Of a DNA stretch of 64,000 bases, positions 12,075-24,391 are shown piece after piece (position 1 is the stretch's first letter; each line of letters begins with the position of its first letter). The notes beneath the pieces were generated by a model, which saw only the letters and a list, made by a program, of their open reading frames with translations, made no database searches and was not told the origin of the DNA. Location of the stretch: assembly GCA_018902385.1 (NCBI GenBank), contig JABSSW010000023.1:558001-622000 (forward strand), written 5' to 3'. Both the position numbers and the translations under genes were made by a program. The stretch comes from Physcia stellaris. Its lineage: Eukaryota > Ascomycota > Lecanoromycetes > Caliciales > Physciaceae.

Positions 12075-12514
12075 CTAGAATAGGAAATCGATACAGCAGC
12101 AACAAGCTAAAGCGCCCAACAGGCCTGCACAGATCCCTTCTGTAGCCGACGGGCCTCGATCATTGGCATGATAGCCTCCAGGTGGGTGCCCTTGATAACC
12201 TGATTGGGGTCCGTAATACATGCCCTGCTGCTGCTGCGGACCGTAGTATGGCTGTGGTGGCCCGTAGCCTTGACTATAAGGGACTGGAGGTCCATATTGC
12301 TGTTGCGTGTAGGGCTGTTGGTTTTGCTGCGGATAATAGTCAAGGCTCTGATTCGGGCCCCCTGCTTGTGGAGGATGATAAGGCCCAGCATCGAGGTGTG
12401 CTGGTGGCGGGTAATTGGGTGGCGGCGAAGCCGGCGACGGGTCCTGCAGAAGGTCGTTAACTGATTTTGATAGCTGAAGGGATTCGGAGAAACACGGACA
12501 TGCTTCTGGGACAT
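12075..12514 (-). CDS. CYSTM-type cysteine-rich tail-anchored protein
   Basis: Two exons, 12514-12500 (encoding only MSQKH) and 12443-12075, joined across a 56-nt phase-0 intron with a GTCCGT donor (the same donor as BFR1 intron 1) and a CTGCAG acceptor. The product is 127 aa. Residues 6-100 are Pro/Gln/Tyr/Gly-rich (PPPNYPPP, YYGPQQQQGMYYGPQ), typical of a disordered head. The last 20 or so residues, GICAGLLGALACCCCIDFLF, are a cysteine-rich transmembrane module. CYSTM proteins sit in the plasma membrane or other membranes and are associated with stress tolerance in eukaryotes. The tiny first exon is preferred because the long frame has no in-frame ATG, while ATG at 12514 with this intron gives a clean start. 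Confidence in the family is high, in the exact start moderate. Confidence 0.82.
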
Positions 12515-13435
12515 GTTGAAGTGTGAAGCAGGTGTGCTTCCAGTCATACAAGGCTGAATCCCAGCGAGCGACTGGGCGGCTGAAGAGAGAAAGGTTGATG
12601 AGCTGCGCTCACGAGAGCGTACGAGAAAGGCGAGAGCGAGTAAGAAAGTATGAGGAAAGCTTTTAAAGGGAGTAAGCTTCGTAATGAAAAACCGATCATA
12701 CAAATGGTGACAGGTAACGTAGCGCGGCGGCGCGCTTGCGCCTTGAAGTCACTAAATTCTTCAAGTCCCTCGAGCAGCCTCCTGCCTTTTTATGTGCAAC
12801 TTTCCACTACTGCGCGGGTACAAATTCCTTGACTTAGGCTCTGTTGTTTTACATTGTCGGTCTATGGCAAGCGGGACATCGTTTGTTTCCTGATCGTGAG
12901 TCGAGGACAAGCCTAAGTCACCCACTCCCCAGTCCCTGCGGAGGATGCCGGTATTCTCAGAGCCCATCCAAAGGATTTCTTCCATTTCGCTGCTTAAATC
13001 GGTCGGTGGTCATGAAAGCATAATGATACAATTTCACGGAAAATATAAGCATTCGGAATGATTATCTATTGGCGCCCTTGTGGCTTTCAAGACGAATTGG
13101 TATGCATAGTAAATACTTGACCAAGGCAAACTCAGCAAATGGTCACTTGATGTTGACGCCGCAGCACCTTGCTTTTCCCAAAATAAACGCTTACAACGCC
13201 AGGCTCTGCCCGTAAATAGCATCCGCATCCATACAGACCACGAACGCCCTGCTACAGACGGTGCCCCTATGTGTTTGCTTTTCCACGAGCTTGATTGCAG
13301 GCTCCCTATCCACGGACCATATGCAGAAGAATGCTCATCGTCTATTTAGTGGTGAACTCGAAGGTGTAAATCGCTGGATGTACTGCATAGCTCGCCAAAT
13401 AACCGTCGACTGATTTGTATCCTGCCGAACATCGC
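12515..13435. other. Gene-free interval
   Basis: About 0.9 kb between two minus-strand genes, with no coding signal on either strand. It should contain the promoter of the CYSTM gene and the terminator of the membrane protein gene. Confidence 0.45.
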
Positions 13436-14152
13436 TCACCTCCGACTCACTTTCCTCAGCGGCCTATTCCCGCCACCAAACGCTTCGGGATCCACCGTCC
13501 TGTACCCACTCTCGCGGCGGCTTTCCCTTCTCACTCGCCGGGGCGGGCTGTGCTCTTCAATTACCTCAACAATGTCATCTTCTCTCTGTGCCGGTCTCCG
13601 AGTCTCCTCGAGTATCACCGTTTCTCTTCGTGTCTCCCTGCGCGGAGGACTGCGTTGTCGGGATACTTCGATGACCTCGCTATGCGACCTACTCGATGGT
13701 GGCCGCCGTGGCGAGCTCCGGCGGGGCGAGCTCCGGCGGGGCGAACTCCGGCGTGGTGAACGTGACCGCCTCCGAGAAACAACAACTTCCTCCTCAACCG
13801 CCGTCGTGGTCCCACCTTGCGCCATGAATATCGAATATATGAGCCATAGTACCAGGAGAAAGCCGGCGACAGAGCCAAAGACGATGCCGACTACCGTCCC
13901 AGGCGCGGGGCCAGCATCGAGGCCCGAGTAAGTTGTAGGGATGATTGACGACTGGACTTGACGACGGAAAATTGACGCGAACGATCTCGCAAGAGGTTGC
14001 GTCGAGTGAGTTGTCTGCGTAGGGAAGCGAGTAGAGAATGGCGGACTTGAATGTGGGGTGAGTTGTAGGGTTGAGGGTATGAGAGACTGGAGCGAGAATG
14101 GGTGGGATATCGACGTGAACCGCGACCAATCGTGGGGACCGAATGGCGGCAT
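13436..14152 (-). CDS. Conserved single-pass membrane protein with Arg/Ser-rich cytoplasmic tail
   Basis: One exon of 238 aa from the ATG at 14152; a GTG precedes it in frame but is not needed. The N-terminal 65 residues are Ser/Thr/Pro-rich. A conserved IPTTYSGLDAGPAPGTVVG segment leads into one membrane helix at about residues 86-110 (GIVFGSVAGFLLVLWLIY). The tail has four tandem SPRRS-type repeats, alternating basic and acidic stretches (VEVIEEHSPPRR) and the conserved RTVDPEAFGGGNRP near the end. This arrangement is widespread in Pezizomycotina, but no function is known to me. The extracellular head and cytoplasmic basic tail are inferred from the positive-inside rule. The tandem repeats come from a GC-rich 15-bp DNA repeat and could vary in number. 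Confidence 0.8.
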   Translation of the reverse strand: MPPFGPHDWSRFTSISHPFSLQSLIPSTLQLTPHSSPPFSTRFPTQTTHSTQPLARSFASIFRRQVQSSIIPTTYSGLDAGPAPGTVVGIVFGSVAGFLLVLWLIYSIFMAQGGTTTAVEEEVVVSRRRSRSPRRSSPRRSSPRRSSPRRPPSSRSHSEVIEVSRQRSPPRRETRRETVILEETRRPAQREDDIVEVIEEHSPPRRVRRESRRESGYRTVDPEAFGGGNRPLRKVSRR

Positions 14153-14603
14153 CACGCCAAACGCTGAGGGTTTATTTCAGCAGATACACGGCGAACCCTC
14201 TCTCATAGGAGTAGCATGTGCTGCAGTGTTTGACTGTGTAGTATGCCGATAGGGGTTTCGAGAGCGACGGAAATGACGCACAGAGAACGAGTGACGGAGA
14301 AATGAAGGTGGAAGAACAGATGAAGGATGGAAAAGGATGATGGACAAATGGAGGTAGGTCAGTATGACATGATGCTTGATAGACGAGTACTGTAGCAACC
14401 TGACGTCTCGGCTCCAGACTGGAGAGTCGGACACTCGAGGGGCTGGGGGCACCGGGGGCTAATAATAAGATAAGCGACGGCGGGTGGCTGGTGACGACAC
14501 TAGAATACTAGTAGGCTTGGCAGTCACGCTGTCACAATATTAATCTTCATTCTGATCGTACGTAAATTTACCTTCTGCGAATCGTAGTCCATCTTCGCTA
14601 GGT
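14153..14603. other. Intergenic interval
   Basis: About 450 bp between two minus-strand genes. It would carry the promoter of the membrane protein gene and the 3' UTR of the zinc-cluster factor. No further feature seen. Confidence 0.45.
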
Positions 14604-17600
14604 TCAAGCATTTGTTCCTCCAAAAAAGAACCCATCAAACAAATCGACCTGTGGGCCCTCCGCCCATCTGTTCTCGCCACACTCGAACCCAAGATCTATA
14701 CCAGGATTGCCATCATACAGTGTCGTATCATCGTCCATCACCAGAAAATCAAGATCGTTAGATAATATGAAAGGCTCATGGACAGTGTCCGTTGTGGACT
14801 CCGGTGGTGCCCGCGAGTTGGTGTTATAATGTACCGTTGCGGCGGGGTAACTCGGGGTTTGAAGCACTTGGGGTTGCGATGGTGTTGAAAACATTCCAGG
14901 CTGCCATTCGCCAAACGGGGCTTCCAGCGAGTTCCCCTCCTGAAGTTCGGGGAACAGTTCACGCAGATTCATGTCAAATTGAGGGGGTGGCCGTGTCTGT
15001 TTAGCCGGGATTGTCTGAGAGAGTTCTCTTTTCACCGTTTGCTTCAACTCTGTGCTGTGGTAGTCTTGTTGCTTTGGTACCAAGTCCTCGTCATTGCTTG
15101 GCGGCTTCTGTAGAGATTACTGAGTCAGCGTACTCGACTTGAAAGTTTTCATGGAAAGAAAAAAAAAAAAAAATCCAGCAGCTCAGAGAGTTTGCGCTCA
15201 TGGAATGTGACGTCGAAGTAGAACAGCTGTGCAGAAGAGGAGAAAAAGACTTCAAAAGTACATACGAAGCCGGTAGTAGAGATGCTCATCTTGATTGTTG
15301 CTTTACTCATGCGGTCAAAGGCGTCCCTGCAAGCTTCGGCGGGTGGACATACGTCGACAAGGTCAGCAAGCACGGAAGTAGCCGCACGAACTGTGTAGTC
15401 CACATCATCTAGAGTAAGGCGGCTCCTTACAGTAGGGGAGTGCCAAATGGCGTAGAGAAAGGCAATTCCAGCCATGAACAAATGGACAGTCGCAAGGTAA
15501 GTATAATTGACAAGGTGCAACCGATGCAGTTGGCGGTAGAGCTTCAAAACCCGCTGCCCAGCTTCTGCCACTTTCAAGTAAATGTCATCCTCGTTCTCGA
15601 TTTCATTGGTATCAACAGACATCGGGCTAGCTACGTCATCTGAAGGGCTGACTTCGCCGGCTAACGTTGGCGGCACACTCAAGCTCTGACGATATAGCAT
15701 GATGACTGCTTGCCAATAATTCAATTCCAGGAATTGGACAGAGAATTGAACCGTAGTATCTTCTTGGAGCGGCGCACTTTCTTTCCATTCCCAAAGCCTG
15801 CGATCGATATCGTTCCTCCAGGCGTAAAATGAGACGAAGCCTTGTAAAAAGGAAGAAGATAGTCCGGTGTGCATGTACTGATTTCGTCCGTGCTTTTTGC
15901 TGTTGTGCATTCTCTGAGCCTGGCGGTACTGCAAAACTTGTAAAATCTCGGACTGGAGAAGGCGGAGACGGAAGTAATGATGAGCCACTCGCTTATAGCT
16001 CGGTCCTGTGAATCGATCTGGGGGAACAGCAAAGCCTGATCTCGTGATCAGGACATCATCTAAGATGGACGGAAATTCCGTAGTGATGACCTGATCAGTA
16101 ATTCCGAATGGCCGGCCAACACAGGTGCTGGAATTCAAATTTCGTCAGATACAAAGCGCCTTGCGATCACGGCTCATAGGGCGGAGATACCTAACAAGGC
16201 GATCAAATGAGTACACACACCACCACAAGCGCCGACGGAGGTCTCTCATCCATTGTCTGTACCCAAAACTATCTGAACCTGAGCTTTTGGTGGATGTTTT
16301 TGAGAAACTTTGATCGCTCTCATCGGTCTCTGCTCCATCTTGAGAGTGTAGGCCCAGGTCCACGGCCAGCCGTACAGCCACACCGGTTATGTACCACAGT
16401 CCTGGTGCTATATGTCAGAAGCAGATTAGCTTACAGACATGAGCTATTACATCTAGTAGAAGATGCCTTGCAGGAGACTACAGCAATCTGAAAGGGCTGG
16501 ACAAAGCTTCACAATTGCACTGGCACAGCTGGGGCCAAACGTCGTCAAGCTGTAAGAGGAGTCCTCTTCCTTCGTGCGTTAGTTACCAGACAACATGTTG
16601 TCCTGTGCACGTAATACGAGCCATGCTCGCCGCAAAAACTGGGAAAGTTGAAAAACTAATCGCGCAAAGTTCCGACTTACCTACGGGACGGAGTAAAGCA
16701 AAGCCTGCGAGTAGGAGAACGGCCTGTAGCTCTTCCAAGCCACCACCAAAGCCCGCTTGGTCAGGCTCGGGTATGGAGCCGAGGAATGATTCGAGATGTT
16801 GCATTGCAGCAGAATGGTATTCCTCAGGCTGCCTTCTGAAAGCTCCAAGAGTCAGCAATCATACTGGCGGTAAGCTTGAGTATTGACTACATATGTGGAA
16901 GTCTTAATCGTGCGAAACTCACGCTATCTTCCGCCAACCTGCTACAGAAAGGGATTTGCAATGCTTCGGAATCGTGCTTACTGCTGTGTTGGCACGTCGG
17001 CTTTCTGAACCGTAGAGCCACTAGAGTCTGTTCGTCCTGCCCTCGAATCCTCCAGTATGATGCCTGCACCAATGGCAAATACGATATTGAGCATGTATAG
17101 CTCGCGGGCAGACTTCCTCTTTGACGCATATGCACGCTCAAACAGCGACGTAAAATCCCCACGGTGAAGGATGGGAATTTGAGGGTTAGCATGCTGGAAA
17201 TAGAGATCCATTAAATGTCGTGCAATGGTCTCTTCAGGGAAAGGTGCCGGGCTTATGGTGGGCTTTGACTGTAGCCCGAAGAACGAATCACGCATTGAAG
17301 GTCCATTCGTAGCTGTTGCGCATCCACCAGACTTGGGCTTTGCCAAATTCTTCTTCTCAAACAGGGCACCAGGTACGGAACTCCTCACAGCGGCAAAGAC
17401 TACTCTAGCAAAGGAAATACCTGACGTGGAGCCCAGAAAGCGAGGATCCGAAGTGGCCTGTACGGATACCATACCTATATTTGACACCATCCTTTCCAAC
17501 TTATCTGCTTCGTCCTGCTTCTGTTGTCGAGCATGTTTACCAGACGGTTCTTTCACGGGATGACTTCCATGGGCGCTCTTCTGACCAGCGTCGCTCGTCG

Positions 17601-18033
17601 ACCGGTCAATGGACTGATCAGCGACAGGCTTCGCTCCAAGGTCGAATTCCTGGGGCGAACCGAAAGAAATTCCATGGTTTGTGAGAACCGACTCAAGATA
17701 GTCGATGCGGCTTTCAAGGTAATAGACATACGTTCGCGGTATTTCTCTCTTGGTAATGGGGTCGAATCCCGTGCACTTGACACCCACCTTTTCGCACGAA
17801 GAACAAGCGGGCAGCTTCTGATCGCAGCGGTTTTTCCGTACCCTACACCTGTTGCAGGCGGAAACGTTACGGAATGATGAGGCAGAAGCGCTCGAATGGG
17901 AGGCGGATGAAAGCGTAGAACTGTAGGAGCGGAAAGCTGGTGGGGGGCTGCCCTTGCGGGTTTCATCAGCGCTGGTCGTCGAGAGTCGGGCACGCTTGTG
18001 TGGCGTCATTGGTGGGAATTCAACTGTAGACAT
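14604..18033 (-). CDS. Zn(II)2Cys6 transcription factor with fungal_trans middle region
   Basis: Five exons on the minus strand: 18033-16982, 16835-16681, 16407-16191, 16127-15266 and 15107-14604. All introns are GT-AG (146, 273, 63 and 158 nt, longer than usual here) with matching phases, giving 929 aa. Cysteines 60, 63, 70, 77, 80 and 87 form a perfect C-x2-C-x6-C-x6-C-x2-C-x6-C binuclear cluster (ACNRCRVRKNRC). A FDPITKREIPRTYVYYLE linker and a short coiled coil of the dimerising GAL4 class follow. The fungal-specific regulatory domain spans about residues 270-620, with PFPEETIARHLMDLYF, LRRRLWWCVYSFDRL and STCVGRPFGITDQ. The C-terminal 170 residues are acidic and Gln/Pro-rich, a likely activation region. 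It should bind CGG-containing sites as a dimer in the nucleus; its target pathway cannot be read from sequence. CCAAT boxes cluster upstream (see 18,146-18,249). Confidence 0.9.
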
Positions 18034-18145
18034 GGGACAACTTATTGTTGACAGCTATGTGCCAGGTCCTTGTGCTCGGAGCTGCTTCTCGTACGAGAAG
18101 AGGGTGACACAGCTATCATGGTGATCGAGGACGCCTTGTGCCCGT

Positions 18146-18249
18146 TGATTGGCCAATGACGAGCATTGGCCAATCAACGTCGTTCGTTTGCCAATGAACA
18201 GGTATTGGCCAATAAACGCGTTGATTGGCCAATATTCAAATCATTGGCA
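18146..18249. promoter_or_regulatory. Dense CCAAT-box cluster, proximal
   Basis: Within about 105 bp there are ten CCAAT or ATTGG pentamers, mostly fused as the palindrome ATTGGCCAAT and spaced by AACG/CGTT words. The cluster starts about 113 bp upstream of the zinc-cluster start codon. CCAAT is the site of the heterotrimeric HAP/CBF complex in fungi, so control of this gene is a reasonable inference. A minisatellite origin is an alternative explanation. Confidence 0.6.
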
Positions 18250-18604
18250 AACCACCTCGTTCGTTGCCCAACGCACGGAAATGTTGCTGTTTCAACGCAT
18301 GCTGCTTTTGTGACCTGACGTACTAACTGAAGATCAGCTTCTCTGCAGGCCTCCCGCAGATCTTCCGTCGATACTGTGCAACGAAATCCCCTCCCCCTCC
18401 CCGCCCGCAGACCTTCAGCTTACGGCGGCCGAAAATAGGCTTTACATTCGAGTGTTTTGTGAGCAAACCTCAATGAACTTGAATAGACATCAATGGACTT
18501 GACTTGAGTGACGCGACTTCGATTGCAGGTTGCAGAATTTTCATGTCCTCTTTGCCTTAACCCGTATGCGAGGTTCCTGCGGAATAAAAGCAGCAGTAAT
18601 AAAC

Positions 18605-18752
18605 ACGTTGATTTGACAATGAACGAGATGATTTACCAATGACCTGAATATTGGCCAATCAACGCGTTCATTTATCAATCTCTGTTCATTGACCAATAAA
18701 CGCGTTGATTGACGAATGAACGTACGTTGATTGGGCAATGAACTTATTGGTG
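18605..18752. promoter_or_regulatory. CCAAT-box cluster, distal
   Basis: A second, more diverged array of the same roughly 20-bp unit (ATTGGCCAATCAACGCGTT), about 575-720 bp upstream of the zinc-cluster start codon, with about six CCAAT or ATTGG pentamers and several one-base variants. It shares unit structure with the proximal cluster, so the two probably arose by duplication. Confidence 0.5.
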
Positions 18753-19456
18753 TATGAACGGGCACACGCCTCGCAGCTCGCAATGCCGAGAAGGCGTTCA
18801 CCGCAGTATGCTCTTTTACCCTACGGCCGCAAGCCTCGACACCTTTTTGCACACTTTTAGCTTGCATAACATGCAGGGTGTTGATGCTGGGTCAGTGACA
18901 GTTGCCGCGCATTAATAATTGATAAGCCAGGCGCCAACTCCCTGCTACCTTATCTACCAACCCCGCGGCTGAATGGATACATCCACATGCTGATTGCTGT
19001 GAACGGCTATGGCTCAAGTCCGGCTCTCCATATGCAACATGCGATCGACAAGTGCAGTACTTCTTCATCAAGAGAGTCCCTCCTTCTCGAAGACACTCCT
19101 CGCCTCTGTTCAAACCTGTTGTTTTGGAGTGATTGGGGTGCAAAGCCCTTGACACGAGAGTAGCAGCAGATCAAAGAATACATTCGTGGTAACAATACTA
19201 TCATGCCAATTCCGCGTGGAGTAATGTCTAGGATATATAGCCACAGAGTGAGACAAAATCAAATGGCCTCCCATGCCAGACATGCTAGCTTTACCCTGCT
19301 TTCCCCCAAACTCTGTGCTCCTACCGACGCTGTCAACAGGGTGGTATGACCAGCAAAACCAACCGTCGTTAATCGTACGCAGTCCATCCTCTCCGCAAGC
19401 TGGATTCACATTAACCGAAATGGTCGATCGGGCAAACAAGCCATTGGTCCATACGT

Positions 19457-21468
19457 TTAGGATTGAGTTGATGACTTGCCACAGCGATCTTCTCGCCCGC
19501 CAGCGGCAAGAAGCGCCGCGTTGACTGCCAGTGGATTGATTATCCCGTCCTCTTCGGCTGCCTCCACCTCCATATACTCTTGATCCATCCGTCCACCACC
19601 TTCGCCCATCCACATGCTTTCAAAGGCGCCAAGGACAGCCACGAGTCCACTAATCCAGAACGCAAGGCCGTTGTACCCCATTTCAAGACCTGAAGTATAG
19701 ATAAGGCCGGATATTGTGGGCCCGAAGGCACGCATCAGGCTTGCTGTAGATGCCGCTACACCATTAATAACTCCTAAGACGAGCATCGACGGGGCAGAGT
19801 TTGTCAGAAGGATAGCGTTAGATGGATAAGCCAAGACCTGCGAGGTAACCCTCCATAGAAGGCACGCATAGATTCCAATCCATTGATAACGCTTCGGTAG
19901 AAGGACCAGATACGGGACCAAGAGATATAATAACGGCCACGCAATTACCACGCATCTAAATGTCTTCAAGTTTCCAAGGCGACGAACAATGAAAGGAAAG
20001 AGAAAGACTTGCGCTAGCATGGAATACACTCCTTGTAAAGAGAGCATGAAACCAATTGCTTGAGCGGACATTGCAAAGCCTCCCGCAAAGTGAAATGGCA
20101 TTGAACTCGGCTCCCTTGAAACAGGCGTACTGAGAAACAGAGGCATCAAAGTATCAAAAGACATTGTGTGACTAGAGCCAACAAGTAAGCACACCGAATG
20201 GAAGGGTTACAACTGTCACCTACTAGGCCAGAATCCCGTATCCTGCAATGTTCAAGACTACCTGGCGCGTGAATACCTTGCGCGCTTCATTCGGTTTCAG
20301 GTGCAGGCCTTCTTTGTCTCTGCGCTTCGGCCCTAAGGGTGCGTTGGACGGAGACTGTGATCGCGAGACTTGCTGACGCGGGGTGCCATCTGTAGTACGG
20401 TATCCAGGGGGCTCGTCATCTTCAATTAGCAAAGACTCAGCCTCTGCGAGATTTGCATCGCCAGCTTTGTCAGAAAGATGACATAATTCTTGGATCCGGC
20501 ACCGATGTGTGATCCAGTCGCCAATTTCAAGACCTACATCTCTTCTGTATCTCTTCTTTTCATGAGTTTCTTCCAGGAAGAGAATTCCAATCAACACACC
20601 AAGAGCGAGTATTATGGCACAAACGAGGTTAGGGAGGAGAAATGGGAATCGGTCGAAGATCGAGCCACGAGGAAAAAGCGTGGGGTAGCTCTCGCACGGT
20701 TGAGCCAATGCTCCACCAAGAGCAGGACCAAGAATTGACCTTGTACGGTCATTAGCTCAGAGCACAAAAAGCCATGCCCAACATGCTCACCCAAGACACC
20801 AAACGAATGGCATGATTGAGTATGCACGAGCTAGTTTGGGTCAGCTTTGTGACCTAATGGGCATGATCGAAGCATACGCTGGTGCTCTTTGACCGTTACG
20901 ATCTCCGCCACGGTAGTCTGCAAAACTCCAATGTTCCTACCAATTGAAGGTCAGCTTCGGCACGATCGAATTTCCCGGTTTCGCTTTTCTCAAGCCTACC
21001 CATTCAAAAGGCCTCCCAGAGCTCGGCCCAGAAGAGCTACGGGCAGGTTCGGCGCAAACCCAAATACGAGCATGCTCAGCAATGTCCCGGCCAATCCGGT
21101 CAACAAAACCGGCTTTCGACCTATCCTATCGCTCAACTTGCCCCAAATCACACCCGTGGAGAACTCGGCGAAAGCGAAAGCCGAGGTGACCATGCCAGCA
21201 TAGAATGCAACCTGGCGGTCATCTGAGGTTATGCCAAAAGACAAGATCATGTAGTAGATATACGGGAAAATGGACATGAAGGCGATTGGCTCGCAGATCC
21301 GACACATCGCTATGAAAGAAGTATTTGGTTAGCCATGTCTTCCTGTGTTATATCGATGAATACAGAAGAGCGATACTTACCTAGTACAAATAATTGTCGA
21401 GTAGGAAAGGGGATGACTGCGTCTCTAACTGAGCCATGACGATAGCGGGGCCCACGATGAGAGAGCAT
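19457..21468 (-). CDS. Major facilitator superfamily transporter (DHA1-like, YCR023C/ZIFL type)
   Basis: Six exons on the minus strand: 21468-21381, 21309-21000, 20936-20878, 20830-20791, 20739-20224 and 20171-19457. All introns are GT-AG (71, 63, 47, 51 and 52 nt) and keep phase, giving 575 aa. The N-terminal half has FPTRQLFVLAMCRICEPIAF and the MFS motif A GKLSDRIGRKPVLL between helices 2 and 3; a FVWCLGSILGPALGGALAQP stretch follows. A long charged cytoplasmic loop joins the halves and a second set of six helices starts after YHTMSFDTLMPLFLSTP. The C terminus is acidic. Relatives are proton-coupled vacuolar or plasma-membrane exporters of small molecules; the substrate is unknown. The ATG at 21468 is the first in frame before the conserved first helix and gives a normal-length head; an upstream exon cannot be ruled out. 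Confidence 0.9.
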
Positions 21469-24391
21469 AACGTCCGTCTACTCAAAACCGCGATGCAGAT
21501 GGAGGGTTCTGACCGAGTTTGGGGGTTGCTCGAGGGGGCAGTTGCTATAAGGCCAGCAACAAGGCTATGACCTCACCAGTGAATCTTCGAAGCCGCGAGC
21601 AAGTCCGTTGCACAGGAATCAATCAAAGTGAGGCAGCGAGTGATTGAACTCGGCTTCGAAAGCCAGACGGTCATCCGGTGCCCCAGGCCGCCTCGAACCG
21701 CAGTCGTGGTACCAGTGGATGAAGGGAATTGGCGTGATATTATCGTTGCATACGACAGCGATTGGTGAAACCTGAGATGACGAAAGATGGTGGGTTGGGA
21801 CGACGTTGCACAGAAAGGTGGGCAGGTGATTATGAATCCATTTGTCCAGAACGGAGAGCAAACCACCCAACAGAGGTTTGCGGTCGACGATTCAATTTAT
21901 GGATTCATATTATTGGAGACCAGGGGATCACGAGTTTGCGTTCGGCTGCTGCCGGTAGCGAACCCGTCAGTTCCCCGAGCGGTCTCCTGCTTTTTAACTT
22001 TGCTTGCCATTTTGGTTTTCAAGGAGGGTATTCAGGGGGTGCCAGTGCGCATAGATCTGACCTGTAAGATTGGGAGGGGGCGATGATGGAGGATAGCAAT
22101 TTGGAGTGGAACAAGGGGAGAAGGAGAAGGAAGGGAACACCCTGGTCCTTGAGATGCCATGACATTGGGCGATCGCCTTATGGTGCGGTGTGCGAACACG
22201 ACAGGAAGAATTGCAAAAGTGACGCTGGGCCCCTGTCAGGTCAACGGATCGAGGTTCTTAGGCCCAACGATGACATACATCACCCACGTTTGAGAGGCGG
22301 ATTCTGGGTCAATTCTGGGAACCTGTCAAGTGCTGGAAGATGGCCCAAGCCGCTATTTCTTAGCATCGAACCGCTCCTCGGGACTGGGCTAGCTGAAAAG
22401 CTAAGCCCAGCTCAAATCCCGGGGAAACGGGTCAAGGCTCAATTGCCGTCAAACAGTCTATGTGCCCCGCCACCAAGTCGCCAACAGTCCCGTAAGTGCA
22501 AACTCTCGGGGAGCCAATGTCTGGGCGAAGGGTGGAAAAGCCGGTGAAGCAAGCCTTACGGAGTCTGCGCTTGCGGCGCAATGCAGCCTGTCGGCATGGG
22601 CAGGGCGTAATCGGAGAGCCACAAGACAGTGGAACACGTCGGAAAATATATTAAAATGCAACAGTGCGAATCCTAGATTTAGCACAGGTGCGGTGAGCGA
22701 CCAGGCAAAGCTAAGAGTGGCGTCGTTGTTGGACACTGCACCAAATGGCGGTGACAGATTCGTTTCATTCATCAGCATCCTCAGAGAGCCAGACAAGAAG
22801 GAGCATGGAGAAGCACGGCATTTCGGTTGAGGAAGCGTCCCCCATTTTGTCACTTTGTGTTTGGACATGAAGCGACCTAGCTAGCCTCCGATAGTCCACA
22901 GTCCTGCGGAAACAATTACCAAAGAAAATAGAGTAATAAATGTTATCTGTCGGATTGGCCAAACCCCTCGTCCCCTCATTAATACAGCGGTCGTGATTTG
23001 ACTTTCCCTTCCAAGTTCGTTAAAAGGGCCGATCAAGAGCTAGAGAGTACGGGGCAAGAAACCCCGCGGTGTGAGTGAAAAGGCAACCAGTATGCCGTGG
23101 TCAAGAAAGACGGCGCCTGCCATGATGCTTTTGCTATGGTATGTACAGTCAGTGGGTAGGACAAACTAGACAGCCGTGGGTCGAGTGGAATAATCAGAGA
23201 ACCCCTGATGATCACCATGGTCTGGCTGGCATGTCAAATGCTGGAATGCCACGAGGTGTGTCAGGGATCAGGGATAAAGCATTAGTGTGCCCAAAAATTG
23301 TATTGAAACAAAAGTCGGGAACCTACCTACATAAGCTAGTGCTCGTGCCAGAAAACCTAGGTCCTACGAGTCCGCATATTATGATTATTGTTATAGGCCT
23401 CAAGTGCCTAAGCGAGCTAAGTTAGTGTGCCTTCGAATACGTTCTTCAACCATAGAAGTCCTGGTATTGATCGTTTCCATCTCCGGCATTTGTTATTTTG
23501 GCGAACACCCATTGTTCATCATACAGATTACGGCGCAAAGAGTGTTCGTCCCCATCTCACACTACAATCGCTACAAAAGCGCCTTCCTCCTCAGGCTGCT
23601 CTGCTGATTGATCAAGAAGGATGCAAAACCTATCTTACTACTACTCGCGCAAAGCTGGATGAGAAGACACGGGTGACAGACATGCTTCTTGCTATGTGTG
23701 TTCACCCTCATCACAACACATGCGCGACCTGGCAGCTCTCAGCCTTCTATCCTATGCTCTCGTAGTAAGTGGTGCTCTTTTTTTAGGAAACACCGACACA
23801 TCTACGATTGCCCGACTTGGGGCGGAAGCGAAAGATGATGTTTCCTTCATGTCATCTTCATACCGTCTTCATGCCGTCTTCATGCCGTCTTCATATGCTT
23901 TGTGCCAAACACGGGTAAGCGTATTATCATATTGGGTGGGTGTATCGATGGCAATGCATTGGAGGCGGGATAGCACCACACCAGATAAAGGGATACTCCT
24001 TTCAGGCGCATCCAGCGACAAGCATCTCATTGGAAAGCCGAGCTTTCGTTGCAAGTCATAGTATCGGGTCGTACCTATGGCTTAGATTGCAAACAAATTG
24101 GGTCTCAGCCAAGGGAAAGGCCATAAATCTTCAGACACACGATATGGTATTAAGGTGGCAATGTATTGTCATGTTGCAAGCCGGAGCTATTGGGTCCTTC
24201 ACTTGTTGCCCTTGGCTATCTGACTACTTGTTTCCATCTAATCTTGACGCTGTATAATAGCGGCGCAGGAATGGCAGTTGGATTCTCTCGGTTGAACAAA
24301 GACAAAGCTTCCCAAAACAGGCTTGTATTGACCCTCTGACGCCTTGTGCGGAGAAATTGTAGATGCATGTTGATGCATTTGGAATGATGCA
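21469..24391. other. Gene-free interval with a small minisatellite
   Basis: About 2.9 kb. The left half is GC-rich with long overlapping frames on both strands (21,762-22,868) that have no recognisable domain and look like chance openings. A short tandem array of an 11-bp unit (TCTTCATGCCG, four copies, the outer ones imperfect) lies at about 23,849-23,893. No RNA gene seen. Confidence 0.45.

Larger units (their letters stand above)
18034..19456. other. Promoter-side intergenic interval
   Basis: About 1.4 kb upstream of the zinc-cluster factor and downstream of the MFS gene. It contains two clusters of CCAAT/ATTGG motifs, listed separately. Short frames that cross the clusters are not supported as genes. 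Confidence 0.5.

Noticed and set aside
18541-18867. Minus-strand frame across the distal CCAAT array
   Set aside because: Its sequence simply reflects the repeat units; no conserved protein features.
21762-22868. Overlapping long frames on both strands
   Set aside because: GC-rich DNA keeps frames open by chance; no domain, no start context and no splice continuity. Probably promoter-side sequence of the MFS gene.
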